The translations under genes and the position numbers were made by a program. The notes under the pieces are model-generated. The model was not told where the DNA came from, ran no database searches, and was given only the letters and a program-made list of their open reading frames with translations. This document shows, piece after piece, positions 15,828 to 25,128 of a stretch of 38,037 nt of DNA (the stretch's first letter is position 1; each line of letters starts with the position of its first letter). This DNA comes from Demequina subtropica (lineage in GTDB: Bacteria; Actinomycetota; Actinomycetes; Actinomycetales; Demequinaceae): NCBI RefSeq assembly GCF_000971235.1, contig NZ_BBMB01000017.1, forward strand, positions 1 through 38,037, in the 5' to 3' direction.

Positions 15828-16721
15828 CTCCTCCCCGTCGCGCAGGATCGCCGCGGTCACCGCGCCCGGGGCGCCATGCAGATGCTCGAAGGCGGCGTTG
15901 TAGCACCCGAGCCACACCGAGGTCGCCCAGGCGACCTCGACCTCGTCGGCCGCGAACGCGCGCCCCGTCGCCTCCTCGTAGGCGGCGATCACACGCGCGC
16001 CCGTCGCGATGTCGGCCGCCGCGCCCGCGTCCGGTGCCGCCGGGTGATCGAGCGCGAGCGTGCCGACCAGGACCGCCTCGGGGCGAAGCGCGATCGAGTC
16101 CCAGTCGTGCACGATCGCGTGCTCGCCGACCCAGCGGACGTTCAGCCCGTTGAGGTCCGCGTGTCCCAGCACGGCGGGCAGGTCGCTCGCGGCGAGCCTG
16201 TCGCGCGCGGCCGCCGCGAGGGCCGCGAGGGCGGGCGGCAGATCGGCCTCGATCCGGTGCGGGTCCCAGCGCGAGGACGATGCGGGCGGCCACACCCGCG
16301 CGGCGTCGCCGTGGTCGTAGTGGAGCCAGGGCGTCGGCTCGAGCCCTTCCGCCCCGACCTCCGCGAGCGCGGCGACGATGCGCGCGAGCAGCCGCCCGAA
16401 CAGCACCGGAGCGTCGCCGTCCGGGGTGAACGCCCCCTCGGGGCGCCACTCCTCGGCCGTGAGCCACGCATCGTGCTCGAGCAGGTCGGGTCCCGCCACG
16501 AGGTCGGGGGCATCGATCCCGGCACCGAGCGCCGCCCGGTGGGCGCGCGCGACGATCGCGAGCCGCTCTCCCCCGCCCCGCCGCTTCACGGCGACGCGGC
16601 GCCCGTCGTCGAGGCGGAGGCCCCACACCTCCGACATCGACGAGGCCTCGAAGAACACCTCCGTGGGCGCGGATCCCAGGCGTGACGCGGTCCAGCGGGC
16701 CGCGGGCAGGTCGAGCGTCAT
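15804..16721 (-). CDS. APH-fold phosphotransferase
   Basis: 305 residues, kinase-like fold: RVAVKRR (Lys about 46), catalytic VLGHADLNGLNV (Asp about 189, Asn about 194) and metal-binding IVHDWDSI (about 204-210). It belongs to the same superfamily as the protein at 12255-13244 but the two are not close copies. Substrate unknown. The ATG at 16721 has no ribosome-binding site, but TAGCGT lies six bases upstream, so a leaderless transcript starting at the gene is likely, despite being only 20 bases from the lipoprotein gene upstream on the same strand. The 3' end is part of the terminator stem. Confidence 0.88.
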   Translation of the reverse strand: MTLDLPAARWTASRLGSAPTEVFFEASSMSEVWGLRLDDGRRVAVKRRGGGERLAIVARAHRAALGAGIDAPDLVAGPDLLEHDAWLTAEEWRPEGAFTPDGDAPVLFGRLLARIVAALAEVGAEGLEPTPWLHYDHGDAARVWPPASSSRWDPHRIEADLPPALAALAAAARDRLAASDLPAVLGHADLNGLNVRWVGEHAIVHDWDSIALRPEAVLVGTLALDHPAAPDAGAAADIATGARVIAAYEEATGRAFAADEVEVAWATSVWLGCYNAAFEHLHGAPGAVTAAILRDGEERLALAGV

Positions 16722-16741
16722 GGCACGACGCTAGCGCCCGC

Positions 16742-17590
16742 TCAGCGTGGATAGGCGGCGATCACGCCCGCATACGGACCCAGGAAGGACGTGGGCTCGC
16801 TGCCGCCCGAGATCCACAGCTGCGAGATCTGGCCGTCGAGGTAGAGCGCGTCCTCGACCCCGAGCTCGTCACGGAACATCGTCGCGAAGTCCCACAGGTT
16901 GACGTAGGTGCGGGTGATGACCAAGTACACGGTGCCGCCGTCGGGGCTGACCCCGACCCCGGTCCGCAGCGCGGAGTTGGCGCTGCCCTCGGTGAACTGC
17001 GGGTGGATCTCGCCGTCGAGCAGCAGCGCGGGCCCGGACTGGGTCGCCTGCGCGACGCCCTCGGGCTCGTACAGCGTCGAGTCGACGATCGCGGCGGTCC
17101 CGTCCTCAAGGATCTCGAACACCGCGTTCGGCTTGAGATGGAAGTTGCCGTAGCCGTCCGCGAGGTTGAGGGCGCGCAGCTCCTCGCCGTCAGCCACCAG
17201 GAGGCCGCCGGGCGTGAGGTCGTCGGAGAAGATCCCGGCGTTGGTGAGGACCGCGATGCCGGGATGCGCGTCGATGTACTCCGCCAGGTCGGTGCCGTCG
17301 GGATCCTGCGGCCAGTCGACGTGGACGTCCCACCTGTCGAGGTCGAGCGTCACCACCCCGTAGGACCCATGCTCGGCGAGGTCGATCACCTCGACCGGGA
17401 CGTCCACGGCATCGGCGTCCGGCGTGGACGATGCGGCGGACGGCTCCTGGGACGCGGTCGCGGACGGCGCGGGAAGCTCGGTCGAGGTCGGCTCGCCGAT
17501 GTCGACGCTGGGCTCGGGGCCGTCCGAGCCGCCGAGCCACGAGCAGCCGGCGAGCGAGAGTGCCACAAGGGCTGCAAGGACGGGACGCAC
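16742..17590 (-). CDS. Lipoprotein with phosphodiester-glycosidase (NAGPA/DUF2233) domain
   Basis: 282 residues. The N terminus (MRPVLAALVALSLAGCSW) is a signal peptide with lipobox LAGC, so the mature protein would be lipid-anchored outside the membrane. A Ser/Pro/Thr-rich linker (about 20-60) leads to a domain with NAGIFSDDLTPGGLLVADG, SGPALLLDGEIHPQF and TYVNLWDFATMFRDELGVEDALYLDGQIS (in two pieces), typical of the phosphodiester glycosidase family related to the mammalian uncovering enzyme, which cleaves sugar-1-phosphodiesters. In bacteria it may act on cell-wall glycopolymers; that is inference. The GTG start has TAGCCT six bases upstream, a leaderless pattern. Confidence 0.9.
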   Translation of the reverse strand: MRPVLAALVALSLAGCSWLGGSDGPEPSVDIGEPTSTELPAPSATASQEPSAASSTPDADAVDVPVEVIDLAEHGSYGVVTLDLDRWDVHVDWPQDPDGTDLAEYIDAHPGIAVLTNAGIFSDDLTPGGLLVADGEELRALNLADGYGNFHLKPNAVFEILEDGTAAIVDSTLYEPEGVAQATQSGPALLLDGEIHPQFTEGSANSALRTGVGVSPDGGTVYLVITRTYVNLWDFATMFRDELGVEDALYLDGQISQLWISGGSEPTSFLGPYAGVIAAYPR

Positions 17591-17674
17591 GCCCCGAGGC
17601 TACGCGAGGGAAGCGCGAGGACGCGCCAGCCGTTGTCCTCACGGACCCACCGTCACCCGACCCGAGGAGCACCC

Positions 17675-18565
17675 ATGTCCGACAACCCCGCCGCCGCACC
17701 CCGTCCGCTCGCCGTCGCGGTGCTCGGGACCGGCATCATGGGCGCGGCGATGGCGCGCAACCTGGTGCGCGGCGGCCACCAGGTCCGGGTGTGGAACCGC
17801 ACGCACGCGACGGCCGCGGCGCTCGCCGCCGACGGCGCGTCGGTCGCGCTGACCCCGTCGGAGGCGGTCCACGAGGCCGATGCGGTGCTCACCATGGTCC
17901 ACGACGGCGCCGCCGTGATCGAGGTGATGCGTCAGGCCGCGCCCGGGCTGCGCGCGGGCACGCTGTGGCTCCAGACCTCGACGGTGGGCCTGGAGGCGCT
18001 GCCGGAGGTGGTCGCGCTCGCCGAGGAGCTCGAGGTGGTGCTCGTCGATGCGCCGGTGCTGGGCACGCGCGAGCCCGCGGAGGCGGGCCGGCTGACGGTC
18101 CTCGCGGCGGGACCGCTCGAGGTGCGCGACACCGCGATGACCGTGCTCGACACGGTCGCGACGCGTACCGTGTGGACCGGGGACGACGCCGCGGCGGGCT
18201 CGGCGCAGCGCCTCAAGCTGGTCGCGAACTCCTGGGTGCTCGCCGTCAACAACGCGGCCGGCGAGACGCTCGCGCTCGCGCGCGGGCTCGGCGTCGAGCC
18301 GCAGTCCTTCCTCGACGTCATCGAGGGCGGCCCGCTCGACCTCGGCTACCTTCACGCGAAGGCCGCGCTCATCCTCGAGGACCGTCTCGCGGAGACGAGC
18401 TTCGGGGCGGCGACAGCCGCCAAGGACGCCGCTCTCATCACCGACGCGGCCGCCTCCGCCGGGGTGCGCGTCGATGCCCTCGACGGGGCCCGGGCGCGGC
18501 TGGACCGCATCGTCGAGGCGGGGCACGGCGACGAGGACATGGCGGCGGCGTACCGCGCGAGCTGA
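17675..18565 (+). CDS. NAD(P)-dependent beta-hydroxyacid dehydrogenase (3-hydroxyisobutyrate dehydrogenase family)
   Basis: 296 residues. Rossmann motif AVLGTGIMGAAMARNLVRGGH at residues 13-33, WNRTHATAAAL next, a substrate-binding segment VDAPVLGTREPAEAGRLTVLAAG, and GSAQRLKLVANSW carrying the catalytic Lys and Asn. Family members oxidise 3-hydroxyisobutyrate, tartronate semialdehyde (reverse) and similar acids or reduce imines; the exact substrate is open. Normal length. CGAGGAGCACCC precedes the ATG. It is divergent from the lipoprotein gene (84 bases between starts) and convergent with the membrane-protein gene. Confidence 0.9.
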   Translation: MSDNPAAAPRPLAVAVLGTGIMGAAMARNLVRGGHQVRVWNRTHATAAALAADGASVALTPSEAVHEADAVLTMVHDGAAVIEVMRQAAPGLRAGTLWLQTSTVGLEALPEVVALAEELEVVLVDAPVLGTREPAEAGRLTVLAAGPLEVRDTAMTVLDTVATRTVWTGDDAAAGSAQRLKLVANSWVLAVNNAAGETLALARGLGVEPQSFLDVIEGGPLDLGYLHAKAALILEDRLAETSFGAATAAKDAALITDAAASAGVRVDALDGARARLDRIVEAGHGDEDMAAAYRAS

Positions 18566-18587
18566 TGCCGACCGGAGGCGCGGGCTC

Positions 18588-19190
18588 TCAGAAGGTGAAC
18601 GGGAGGGAGCTGATGCCGCCGAAGACCACCAGGCTCGCGCACCCCAGGAGCACGAACCCCGCGACCGCCGCCGCCCACCCCGGCAGGCCCCGCCCGCACC
18701 ACCGCGCGACCGGCCAGTACAGCGCCACGATCGCCGCGACGGAAAGCACGTGCGCCACGAAGAACAGCACGCCAGCAGACCCGAGCACGAGCCCGAGGAT
18801 GGGCGACGCGAGAAGCGGCACCAGCGGGACCCACCGCGCCGGAGCGACCCTGCCGCCGGAGACTGCGTAGGCGAAGGCCCGCAGCGTGAGGAGCACCCAC
18901 CCGAGCGCGATTCCCGCGAGCACGGAGCCGCTGCCGGGGCCCTGCCAGCGGTCCTCGCCCCAGAGGAGGAGGAACGCGAACGGCAGCATCACTCCCGGAA
19001 GGAGCGCGAAGAGCAGGGTGGTGGCGAGGACCAGGTTCTCCCCCGGCGATCGCGGATGCCGATCCCGCGGCGAGAGTTCCACGGGCTCGGCGAAGACAGG
19101 CGGCCCCTCCGAGACGACCACCGGCGGGGCGGGGCCGTCGTCGGGATGCCAGCTCCACGCCTCCGCTCGCTCGTCATGCCCCTCAGCCAT
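18588..19190 (-). CDS. Integral membrane protein, unknown function
   Basis: About 200 residues, with a hydrophilic Pro/Glu-rich N terminus (about 1-50) and five or so hydrophobic segments (NLVLATTLLFALLPGVMLPFAFLLLW in pieces, SVLAGIALGWVLLTLRAFAYAV, WVPLVPLLASPILGLVLG, VLFFVAHVLSVAAIVALYW, WAAAVAGFVLLGCASLVVF). No family recognised. Starts at 19190, 19199, 19202 (ATG) and 19211 (GTG) are all in frame and none has a good ribosome-binding site; 19190 is the conservative choice. It lies 34 bases after the amino-acid ABC ATPase gene and may be read with that operon. Confidence 0.75.
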   Translation of the reverse strand: MAEGHDERAEAWSWHPDDGPAPPVVVSEGPPVFAEPVELSPRDRHPRSPGENLVLATTLLFALLPGVMLPFAFLLLWGEDRWQGPGSGSVLAGIALGWVLLTLRAFAYAVSGGRVAPARWVPLVPLLASPILGLVLGSAGVLFFVAHVLSVAAIVALYWPVARWCGRGLPGWAAAVAGFVLLGCASLVVFGGISSLPFTF

Positions 19191-19224
19191 GGCACGCATC
19201 ATGCCCGGCACGGCATCACCGGGT

Positions 19225-20010
19225 CTACAGCACGTGCGCGAGGAAGTCCTTGGTGCGCTCGTGCGTGGGGGCGTCGATGACCTGCGACGCCGGCCCCTCC
19301 TCGACCACCACGCCCTCGTCCATGAAGACCACGTGGTCCGCGACCTCGCGCGCGAAGCCGATCTCGTGGGTCACCACGACCATGGTCATGCCGCGCGCCG
19401 CGAGGTCCTTCATCACGGCGAGCACCTCGCCCACCAGCTCGGGGTCGAGCGCCGACGTCGGCTCGTCGAAGAGCATGATCTCGGGGTCCATCGCGAGCGC
19501 GCGGGCGATCGCCACACGCTGCTGCTGACCGCCTGAGAGCTGCGCCGGGTAGTGGTCCATGCGGTCGGACAGCCCCACGCGCTCGAGCAGCTCGACCGCC
19601 TTCGCCCGTGCCTGCGCCTTGGAGCGCTTCAGGACCTGCACCTGCGCCTCCACGACGTTCTCGAGCGCGGTCATGTGCGGGAACAGGTGGAAGCGCTGGA
19701 AGACCATGCCGATCCGGGAGCGCTGCTTCGCGATGGCGGTCGGGTGCAGCCGGTGCAGCGTGCCCGACGCGTCCTCGCGGTAGCCGAGCAGCTCGCCCTC
19801 GATGCGCACCGAGCCTCCGGTGAGCACCTCGAGCTCGTTGAGGCAGCGCAGCAGCGTGGACTTGCCCGAGCCCGAGGGCCCGAGCACCACGCACACCTCG
19901 CCGGGCCGGACCGTGAGGTCCACGCCCTTAAGGACGTGCAGATCGCCGAACATCTTGTGCGCCTCGCGCACCTCGACCATGGGGGCGGACGATGCGGGGG
20001 TCGGGCTCAC
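19225..20010 (-). CDS. Polar amino-acid ABC transporter, ATP-binding protein
   Basis: 261 residues; energises uptake with the neighbouring permease and binding protein. Seen: Walker [11 protein letters not shown]-loop [13 protein letters not shown], signature LSGGQQQR, Walker [13 protein letters not shown] and the switch His in VVVTHEIGF. This matches GlnQ/HisP-type ATPases, with an insertion [19 protein letters not shown] typical of some actinobacterial members. The GTG at 20010 overlaps the permease stop (GTGA) and is preceded by GGAGGTGA; the Ser/Pro-rich first ten residues precede [12 protein letters not shown]. Confidence 0.95.
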   Translation of the reverse strand: MSPTPASSAPMVEVREAHKMFGDLHVLKGVDLTVRPGEVCVVLGPSGSGKSTLLRCLNELEVLTGGSVRIEGELLGYREDASGTLHRLHPTAIAKQRSRIGMVFQRFHLFPHMTALENVVEAQVQVLKRSKAQARAKAVELLERVGLSDRMDHYPAQLSGGQQQRVAIARALAMDPEIMLFDEPTSALDPELVGEVLAVMKDLAARGMTMVVVTHEIGFAREVADHVVFMDEGVVVEEGPASQVIDAPTHERTKDFLAHVL

Positions 20011-20972
20011 GGGGTCACCTCCAGGAACGGGTCGTCCTTGGCCGTGCCGGACGCCTTGATCGCCGCCTGGCGCCCGAGGCGGGGTGTGCGCGGGCCGCGA
20101 CCGCGAGGCTTGGACTCGCCGGTGCCGCGGCCGTAGTACCGCTCGAGGTAGTACTGGCCCACCATGAGGACGGACGTGATGAGCAGGTACCAGAACGCGC
20201 TCACGATGAGCAGCGGGATGGGCTCGAAGATGCGGTTGCCGATCGCGTTGGTCGCGAAGGTCAGGTCGAGCGTGAACGGCACCGCCGAGACGAGCGACGT
20301 GGTCTTGAGCATCGAGATCGTCTCGTTGCCCGTGGGCGGCACGATCACGCGCATCGCCTGCGGGATGACGATGCGCCGCAGGATGGTCGACTCCTTCATG
20401 CCGAGCGCCCGCGCGGCCTCCTCCTGACCCTTGTCCACGGAGCCGAGGCCTGCGCGCACGATCTCGGCGAGGTAGGCGGCCTCGTTGAGCCCGAGGCCCA
20501 GCAGCGCGGCCCAGAAGGCCGTGATGACCGTCTGCGTCTCGAAGGTGACGAACTCGGGACCGAACGGGATGCCGAGCGACAGCGTCGGGTAGAGCACCGA
20601 GATGAGGCCCCAGAACACCAGCTGGGTCCAGATCGGGGTGCCGCGGAACAGCCAGATGTAGAACCACGCGACCGAGCGCAGCACCGGGTTGTCCGAGCGG
20701 CGCATGATCGCGAGGACCACCGCGAGCACGATGCCGATGAGCATCGACCCGACCGTGAGGATGAGCGTCCAGCCGACGCCGCGGATGACGGTGACGTCGC
20801 GCAGGTACAGCCCGACCGTGTCCCAGGCGAACTTGGGGTTGGTCACGAGCGCATGCACCGCCATCGCGGCGAGCACCACCACGATGGCGGCCGCGATCCA
20901 GCGCCCGGGGCGCGGGACCGGACGCGCGTGGATGCGGTTGGGGACGGGATCGGTGGACGATGCGGCGCTCAT
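20007..20972 (-). CDS. Polar amino-acid ABC transporter, permease
   Basis: 321 residues. Inner-membrane permease of the HisMQ type with an N-terminal extra helix ([19 protein letters not shown]), [41 protein letters not shown], and the ATPase-contact loop [24 protein letters not shown] charged 50-residue C-terminal tail is unusual but seen in actinobacteria. GGGAG five bases before ATG 20972. It follows the binding-protein gene by 11 bases and overlaps the ATPase gene. A single permease gene suggests a homodimer. Confidence 0.95.
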   Translation of the reverse strand: MSAASSTDPVPNRIHARPVPRPGRWIAAAIVVVLAAMAVHALVTNPKFAWDTVGLYLRDVTVIRGVGWTLILTVGSMLIGIVLAVVLAIMRRSDNPVLRSVAWFYIWLFRGTPIWTQLVFWGLISVLYPTLSLGIPFGPEFVTFETQTVITAFWAALLGLGLNEAAYLAEIVRAGLGSVDKGQEEAARALGMKESTILRRIVIPQAMRVIVPPTGNETISMLKTTSLVSAVPFTLDLTFATNAIGNRIFEPIPLLIVSAFWYLLITSVLMVGQYYLERYYGRGTGESKPRGRGPRTPRLGRQAAIKASGTAKDDPFLEVTP

Positions 20973-20983
20973 GGGGTCTCCCG

Positions 20984-21907
20984 TCAGGACGCGGGGTTGA
21001 CCTCGGCCGTGGTGAGCATGCCGTCGGAGGCGCCCCACGCGTCGAGGATGCTCTTCAGCGTGCCATCGTCCATGAGGCCCTGCAGGGCGAGCGCGATGGC
21101 GTCGGTGACCTCGGAGCCCTGCGCCGTGACGATGCCCTGCGACGCCGTCGCGAACGCGTCGCCCAGCTGCTCGAGCTGGTCGCCGGTCTGGGCGACGGCG
21201 TAGCCGATGATCGGCGAGTCCGCGAAGAGCACGTCGGCCTTGCCTCCCACGACGTTGGTCGCGGCGTCGGCCTGCGAGTCGTAGTTGAGGACCTCGAGCG
21301 CGTCCTTGCCGGCGGCGTCGCAGTCGGCGGCCATCTGGTTGGCCTCGTCCTGCTGGATGGTGCCGGTCTGCACCGCGACGGTCGCGCCGCACAGGTCGGC
21401 GGCGTCGATGCCGGCAGGGTTGCCCGCGGCCACCGCGTAGGCCTCGCCCACGCTGAGGTAGGACGTCATGTCCGCGACGGCCTCGCGCTCGGCGGTGATG
21501 GTGAAGGAGCTGATGCCGGCGTCGAACTTGGTGCCGATCGACGGGATGATCGAGTCGAACGCGGCGGACTGGATCTCGGCCTCGAGCCCCAGCGCCGCGG
21601 CGATGGCCTCGGAGATGTCGACGTCGTAGCCGATCGGGGTCTGGCCGTCGACGTCGAGGTACTCGGCGGGCGCGTAGGTGGTCTCCATGCCGACGCGCAG
21701 CGTGCCGCGGTCCACCACGTCCTGCGGGAGGAGCGCCACGGCCTCCTCGTTGACCTTGACCGTGCTCGGGTCGAAGCCCTCGGCGGCCGCGGTGGCGGCG
21801 CCGGTGCTCGCGCCGGTCGACGTGCCCGTCTCCTGGGACGCGTAGGTGCAGGCGGACAGCGAGACGGCGGTCATCGCGGCGATCGCGACGAGGGCAGGCT
21901 TGCGCAT
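20984..21907 (-). CDS. Amino-acid ABC transporter substrate-binding lipoprotein (SBP family 3)
   Basis: 307 residues. Signal peptide [20 protein letters not shown] with lipobox LSAC, then a Thr/Ala-rich linker and the periplasmic-type binding fold: [46 protein letters not shown] and [15 protein letters not shown]. The specificity could be glutamine, glutamate, arginine or cystine; I cannot tell. Start ATG 21907 with AAGGAGCACCCCC upstream. Longer in-frame starts (to 22108) run into the regulatory region and are rejected. First gene of the operon. Confidence 0.94.
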   Translation of the reverse strand: MRKPALVAIAAMTAVSLSACTYASQETGTSTGASTGAATAAAEGFDPSTVKVNEEAVALLPQDVVDRGTLRVGMETTYAPAEYLDVDGQTPIGYDVDISEAIAAALGLEAEIQSAAFDSIIPSIGTKFDAGISSFTITAEREAVADMTSYLSVGEAYAVAAGNPAGIDAADLCGATVAVQTGTIQQDEANQMAADCDAAGKDALEVLNYDSQADAATNVVGGKADVLFADSPIIGYAVAQTGDQLEQLGDAFATASQGIVTAQGSEVTDAIALALQGLMDDGTLKSILDAWGASDGMLTTAEVNPAS

Positions 21908-21929
21908 GGGGGTGCTCCTTCGAGGGTGT

Positions 21930-21947
21930 GAGGGCGCATGCGCCCTC
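21930..21947. promoter_or_regulatory. 18-bp perfect palindrome in the leader of the amino-acid importer operon
   Basis: GAGGGCGCATGCGCCCTC ends 22 bases before the binding-protein start. It could be an operator or, as RNA, a hairpin next to the ribosome-binding site. Confidence 0.4.
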
Positions 21948-21991
21948 GGGGACCCGCGAGGTGTTTCCTGTCGGTCTCTCACGGAGGGCGC

Positions 21992-22016
21992 TGCATCGCT
22001 ATGCATCATTATGCAT
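21992..22016. promoter_or_regulatory. Three TGCAT motifs at exact 10-bp spacing
   Basis: TGCAT at 21992-21996, 22002-22006 and 22012-22016, i.e. one helical turn apart, in the only AT-rich patch of the divergent region between the amino-acid importer and the transglutaminase gene. CATAAT on the minus strand (22013-22008 region) could be the importer -10. A cooperative regulator site is likely. Confidence 0.45.
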
Positions 22017-22137
22017 GACCCTGAATAGATCCGCGTACGCGCGTCACGGAATCGCGTGGATACGAGGGCCGTCACGCCGCCCGCGCCACCTGCTAGATTC
22101 CCCTCCATGCGCGCTGGCGCATGGGCTGGGGGAAGCC

Positions 22138-23277
22138 GTGGAGTTCACGCCGGAGTTCGGGCACGAGCCCGCGCGACCGCGCGCCGCGCGCCTCCCCGAG
22201 GCGGGCTGGCTCCCCGACCCGAGCGAGACGGACCTCGAGCGCTACTGGACCGGCACCGCGTGGACGGGCCGCGTGCGGGACCGCGTCACCAAGATCGAGC
22301 GCGGCATGATCCGCCCCCAGGTGGTCCTCGAGATGTACGCACGGGACCGCCGCAAGCGGCGCGGCCGGATCGCCTGGCGCGTGACCTTCGCCGCGCTCGC
22401 CGTGGCGCTGGCGGTGAGCCTCGCGAGCACCGCCGGGCTGCTGCCCGAGTCGGCCAACGTCGCGGCGATCGCTGCCGACGCGGTCAACGAGGCGACGCGA
22501 CCCGGCACGGGCGACAGCCGCTACCCTATCGGGGGCTCCACCGAGCTGGTGCGGCACCTCGCCACCGCGATGGTCGCCCAGGACGAGTCGATCGACGTCT
22601 CGTACTGGGCGCGGTCCGAGGGCGCGGACGCGGTCGACGACGCGATGCGCGAGGCGCTCACGCAGAACCCCTACGTCTTCGTGCGCGGATGGACCGTGCA
22701 GACCCGCGCGGCCTCGACCAGCATCGTCCCGAACTACGTCTACGACGACGCGGAGGCCGAGCGCCGGCGGCTCCAAACCCAGACCGCCGTCGTGGTGGGG
22801 CTCGAGACCTCGGGGGCCAACGCCGCGATCGGCGCCGCGGACAAGGTCGCCGCGATCCACGACCACCTCGCGTCGATCGCGACCTACGACATGGCGGCGT
22901 ACGAGGAGATGCACGTCGCGGACACCTCCCCCGTGATCGAGCGCTCGCAGGAGGCCTACGGGATCCTGGTCGACGGCACCGCGGTGTGCAACGGCTACGC
23001 GCAGGCCTTCCTCGCGATGGCGTGGGCGGCGGGGCTCGAGGCCGTCGAGGTGACGGGCTCCGACTCGGCGGGGGCCACCGGCGGCGACCACGCGTGGAAC
23101 AAGGTGCTGGTCGACGGCCGCTGGCTGCTGGTCGACGTCACGTGGGACGACTCGGGCGACCCGCCCCGGCCGTATCGCGACTACCTCATGGTCGAGGACT
23201 CGGCGCGGGTGCTCACGACGCGGACCACGGACGCCTCGTGGATCGTCGACGACCACCTGGGCGACTACGCGTCCTGA
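22138..23277 (+). CDS. DUF2510 - transmembrane - transglutaminase-like protein
   Basis: 379 residues. An N-terminal DUF2510 motif (AGWLPDPSETDLERYWTGTAW, about 22-42) is followed by one membrane helix (VTFAALAVALAVSLASTAGLL, about 83-103) and an extracytoplasmic region ending in a transglutaminase/protease-like core: DGTAVCNGYAQAFLAMAW with the nucleophile Cys, GGDHAWNKVLVDGRW with His, and LLVDVTWDD with Asp. Such proteins may process or cross-link cell-surface substrates. GTG 22138 with GGGGGAAG upstream is the best start; TAGATT (22094-22099) is a probable -10. It converges with metS, nine bases apart. Confidence 0.88.
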   Translation: MEFTPEFGHEPARPRAARLPEAGWLPDPSETDLERYWTGTAWTGRVRDRVTKIERGMIRPQVVLEMYARDRRKRRGRIAWRVTFAALAVALAVSLASTAGLLPESANVAAIAADAVNEATRPGTGDSRYPIGGSTELVRHLATAMVAQDESIDVSYWARSEGADAVDDAMREALTQNPYVFVRGWTVQTRAASTSIVPNYVYDDAEAERRRLQTQTAVVVGLETSGANAAIGAADKVAAIHDHLASIATYDMAAYEEMHVADTSPVIERSQEAYGILVDGTAVCNGYAQAFLAMAWAAGLEAVEVTGSDSAGATGGDHAWNKVLVDGRWLLVDVTWDDSGDPPRPYRDYLMVEDSARVLTTRTTDASWIVDDHLGDYAS

Positions 23278-23286
23278 CCCGGACGT

Positions 23287-23430
23287 TCAGTCGGGCACGC
23301 GCGTGTCCTCGCCTCCGTCGGGCATGTGGTCGTTCTCCGGACGGCGCGCGACGTACGCGATCGACGCCACGAGACCGCCCCAGATGAGGACGATCGACAC
23401 GAGCATGAGCACCAGCGCGTCCGCGTTCAT
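23287..23430 (-). CDS. metS: Methionine/alanine importer small subunit
   Basis: A 47-residue protein: MNADALVLMLVSIVLIWGGL, ASIAYVARRPEND, then an acidic tail. One transmembrane helix followed by a positively charged segment is the pattern of the small subunit that accompanies NSS-type methionine importers in actinobacteria (MetP/MetS of Corynebacterium). Its ATG overlaps the TGA of metP (ATGA, 23427-23430), so the two are translationally coupled. Easily missed because of its size. Confidence 0.88.
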   Translation of the reverse strand: MNADALVLMLVSIVLIWGGLVASIAYVARRPENDHMPDGGEDTRVPD

Positions 23431-25037
23431 GTCCGCCCCTCCCTCGGGTCGTAGTCCTCGGTATGGCGCTCCCCGACCTCGGCGGGGAGCGCGAGCTGCT
23501 CACGCGACGGCCACGCGTGGAAGCGCTCGATGTCGCGCCGCCATCTCAGCAGCGGCATGAGCAGCGCGACCGCGAGCAGGAAGGCCGCGGTCCCCCACCC
23601 GAACACCGCGAGGTACCAGCCCGGATAGCCGCCGTAGCCGTCCTGGACCAGGCTCACTGCCTTCTCCGCGAACATGTAGATGAGCAGCAGCGCGACCGCG
23701 TTGACCAACCACAGCCAGTAGCGGCCCGGGCGCATCGTGGACACGGCCGCGAGGTGTCGCTCGAGCTCATGCCCGCGCCGGCCGAACCACAGCGCGGCGG
23801 CGATCATGGTGATCGCGCCCGCGACGATGCCGAGCTGGTTGGACCACTGGTCCACCGTGTCGAGCAGGTACAGGCCCGTGGTGGTCCCGAAGCCGATGAT
23901 CGACAGCACCGCGGAGACGAGGCCCACCGCGACCGCACCCCCGCGCGGGTGCAGCCCGAACTTGTCCTGCAGGGCGGCCGAGATCACCTGCAGCACGGAG
24001 ACCAGCGAGGTGAGTCCCGCGAGCACGAGCGAGCCGAAGAACAGCGCCCCGAAGAATGCGCCGCCCGGCATCTCGGCGATCACGGCGGGGAACGTCACGA
24101 AGGACAGGAACGGGCCGGCCAGGTTGTCGAGCCCCGCGACCGTGGTGCCCTGCTGGTGGGCGAGGAAGCCGAGCGTGGCGAACACGCCGATGCCCGCGAG
24201 GAGCTCGAACGAGCTGTTGCCGAACGCCACCACCATGCCGGGCGCCGTGATGTTCGAGCGGCGGCGGCGGTAGGAGGCGTACGTGATCATGATCCCGTAG
24301 GCGAGCGACAGCGAGAAGAAGATCTGCCCGTACGCCGCGATCCAGACCTGCGGATCCGTGAGCGCCTCGAAGTCGGGCGTGAAGAGCGCCGCGACCCCGT
24401 CCGCCGCCCCGTCGAGGAACAGCGCGCGCACCACGATCACCAGGAACGTCGCGACGAGCACGGGGATGCCGATGATGTTGAGGCGCTCGACGCCCCGGTG
24501 GATGCCGAGCGCCAGGATCACGATGGTCACCACCCAGACGGCGGCGAGCGGGATGAGCACCTGCGGGACGAACGACAGGCTCACGGTGCCCGCCTCGCCG
24601 AGCTCGAGGTACTCGCCCGTGAAGAAGCCGGCCGGGTCGTCGGCGTAGGACTGCCCGAAGCTGAAGAAGAAGTAGCTCACGGCCCACGCGATGATCGCGG
24701 TGTAGTAGAGCCCGATCACGAAGCAGATGGCGACGTGGAGCCATCCGACGCCCTCGGCGTTGCGGTGGACCCGCTTCATCGCGAGCGGCGCCGAGCCGCG
24801 GAAGCGGTGCCCGATCGCATTCTCGAGGAACAGGATGGGCACGCCCGCCGTCACGAGCGCGACGAGGTACGGGATCATGAACGCGCCGCCGCCATGCTCG
24901 TAGGCCTGGCCCGGGAAGCGCCAGATGTTGCCCAGCCCCACCGCCGAGCCGATCGCGGCGAGGATGAACGCGGTCTGGCCGCTCCAATGCTCGCGCTTCT
25001 CATGCGTGTGGGGCGCCGCCTCGGGGTGCTCTGCCAT
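23427..25037 (-). CDS. metP: NSS-family sodium-dependent transporter, methionine/alanine type
   Basis: 536 residues, about 11-12 membrane helices. The start of helix 1 shows the family signature FILAAIGSAVGLGNIWRFP, whose unwound part binds sodium and substrate; PYLVALVTAGVPILFLE, helix 6 YGQIFFSLSLAYGIMITYASY and TSLVSVLQVISAAL also fit. Members of the neurotransmitter-sodium symporter family take up amino acids with Na+. The small subunit downstream points to methionine/alanine import. GGAGGGAGGGACCC precedes ATG 25037. It diverges from a hydrolase gene; TAGCGT at 25076-25071 is a weak -10 candidate. Confidence 0.93.
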   Translation of the reverse strand: MAEHPEAAPHTHEKREHWSGQTAFILAAIGSAVGLGNIWRFPGQAYEHGGGAFMIPYLVALVTAGVPILFLENAIGHRFRGSAPLAMKRVHRNAEGVGWLHVAICFVIGLYYTAIIAWAVSYFFFSFGQSYADDPAGFFTGEYLELGEAGTVSLSFVPQVLIPLAAVWVVTIVILALGIHRGVERLNIIGIPVLVATFLVIVVRALFLDGAADGVAALFTPDFEALTDPQVWIAAYGQIFFSLSLAYGIMITYASYRRRRSNITAPGMVVAFGNSSFELLAGIGVFATLGFLAHQQGTTVAGLDNLAGPFLSFVTFPAVIAEMPGGAFFGALFFGSLVLAGLTSLVSVLQVISAALQDKFGLHPRGGAVAVGLVSAVLSIIGFGTTTGLYLLDTVDQWSNQLGIVAGAITMIAAALWFGRRGHELERHLAAVSTMRPGRYWLWLVNAVALLLIYMFAEKAVSLVQDGYGGYPGWYLAVFGWGTAAFLLAVALLMPLLRWRRDIERFHAWPSREQLALPAEVGERHTEDYDPREGRT

Positions 25038-25128
25038 GGGTCCCTCCCTCCGCGCACGCGCGCGACTCCCACGCTATGCCCGGCGCGCGCATCGTGCCTG
25101 GTGGGCCGGGACGATGCGGTGCAACTGG

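Noticed and set aside
12255..16721. Reading the two APH-fold kinases as antibiotic resistance genes
   Set aside because: The fold is shared by many metabolic kinases and nothing here indicates an aminoglycoside substrate or a mobile context.
22094..22109. TAGATT seven bases before ATG 22107 as a leaderless start of the transglutaminase gene
   Set aside because: That ATG is in a different frame from the DUF2510 and transglutaminase motifs; GTG 22138 is used, and TAGATT is kept only as its -10.
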